The position numbers were made by a program, and so were the translations under genes. The notes under the pieces are model-generated. The model was given only the letters and a program-made list of their open reading frames with translations, searched no databases and was not told the origin of the DNA. A stretch of 32,030 nt of DNA from DATCYZ01 sp036526195 (lineage in GTDB: Bacteria > Pseudomonadota > Gammaproteobacteria > Burkholderiales > SG8-39): contig DATCYZ010000023.1 in NCBI GenBank assembly GCA_036526195.1, positions 1 through 32,030 on the forward strand. The letters run 5' to 3'. The first letter of the stretch is position 1. Each line of letters opens with the position of its first letter. Positions 31,811 to 32,030 of the stretch are shown in pieces.

Positions 31811-32030
31811 GCGTCAGCGCGGCCTGACAATCATCGAACTGGTGGTGTTCATCGTCGTCCTGAGCGTCGGACTGGTCGGCATCATGGTCCTGTTCAACCA
31901 GGTCACCCGTGCCAGCCCCGACCCCGTGGTCCGCAAGCAGGCACTCGCCCTCGCGCAGTCGGTGATGGAGGAAGTGATGCTGCGCGGGTTCACCTATTGC
32001 GATCCGGACGATGCGGCGGTGTTTACCGCG
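31800..32030 (+). CDS. MshD-like pseudopilin, 3' part beyond window end
   Basis: The ATG at 31800-31802 opens 77 codons to the window end. The N-terminus MSSRRQRGLTIIELVVFIVV shows a prepilin leader, a Gly/Leu processing site and Glu5. Then comes the region QALALAQSVMEEVMLRGF, typical of PilV/GspI-type or MshD minor pilins. It overlaps the last 11 bases of the preceding pseudopilin gene in another frame. The gene is incomplete here; MshD would be expected at about 150-200 residues. Confidence 0.85.
   Translation, partial: MSSRRQRGLTIIELVVFIVVLSVGLVGIMVLFNQVTRASPDPVVRKQALALAQSVMEEVMLRGFTYCDPDDAAVFTA

Overview
The window is a GC-rich, gene-dense stretch of a proteobacterial chromosome. The gene families (tyrosine and phenylalanine catabolism, TRAP transport, an MSHA-type pilus) and the codon use fit a betaproteobacterium, perhaps Burkholderiales- or Rhodocyclales-like. 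The species cannot be named from the sequence alone. I see no rRNA, tRNA, CRISPR array, insertion sequence or phage gene.

Region 1 (1-8530) is an aromatic amino-acid catabolic block. On the minus strand, in transcription order, it holds iorA-iorB (arylpyruvate:ferredoxin oxidoreductase), hpd, phhA, hmgA, fahA and a second FAH-superfamily gene cut by the window edge. A divergent Lrp/AsnC regulator has a readable sigma70 promoter whose -10 box lies inside an inverted repeat. Together they take phenylalanine to tyrosine and, via 4-hydroxyphenylpyruvate, to homogentisate and fumarate plus acetoacetate. A tyrosine aminotransferase and a maleylacetoacetate isomerase are not in the window.

Region 2 (8566-15036) is a mixed catabolic or accessory stretch: an alpha/beta hydrolase and an atypical SDR (plus), a class II aldolase-amidase-P450 operon (minus), and a carboxymuconolactone-decarboxylase-like gene coupled to a queuosine-precursor transporter (plus). 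Eight copies of a 13-bp near-palindrome (GGGGTCAGACCCC) lie in three intergenic clusters at 4147-4310, 9279-9361 and 10088-10148. They look like REPIN elements.

Region 3 (15113-25272, all minus) holds an MBL-fold hydrolase with an alpha/beta hydrolase, a LysR regulator, a complete TRAP transporter (dctP-dctQ-dctM), a giant fused indolepyruvate ferredoxin oxidoreductase and a small secreted protein. The window therefore carries both the two-subunit and the fused kinds of arylpyruvate oxidoreductase.

Region 4 (25521-32030, plus) is the pilus-fibre half of an MSHA-type IV pilus locus: mshE (with a tandem c-di-GMP-binding-type N-terminus), mshG, an mshF-like gene, one short pilin, then an O-antigen-ligase/Wzy-like membrane protein, mshC-like and mshD-like pseudopilins (the last cut by the window end). 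The Wzy-like gene between pilin and pseudopilins is the most interesting item. It may be a pilin-dedicated O-oligosaccharyltransferase, and a textbook rho-independent terminator overlaps the 5' end of its reading frame.
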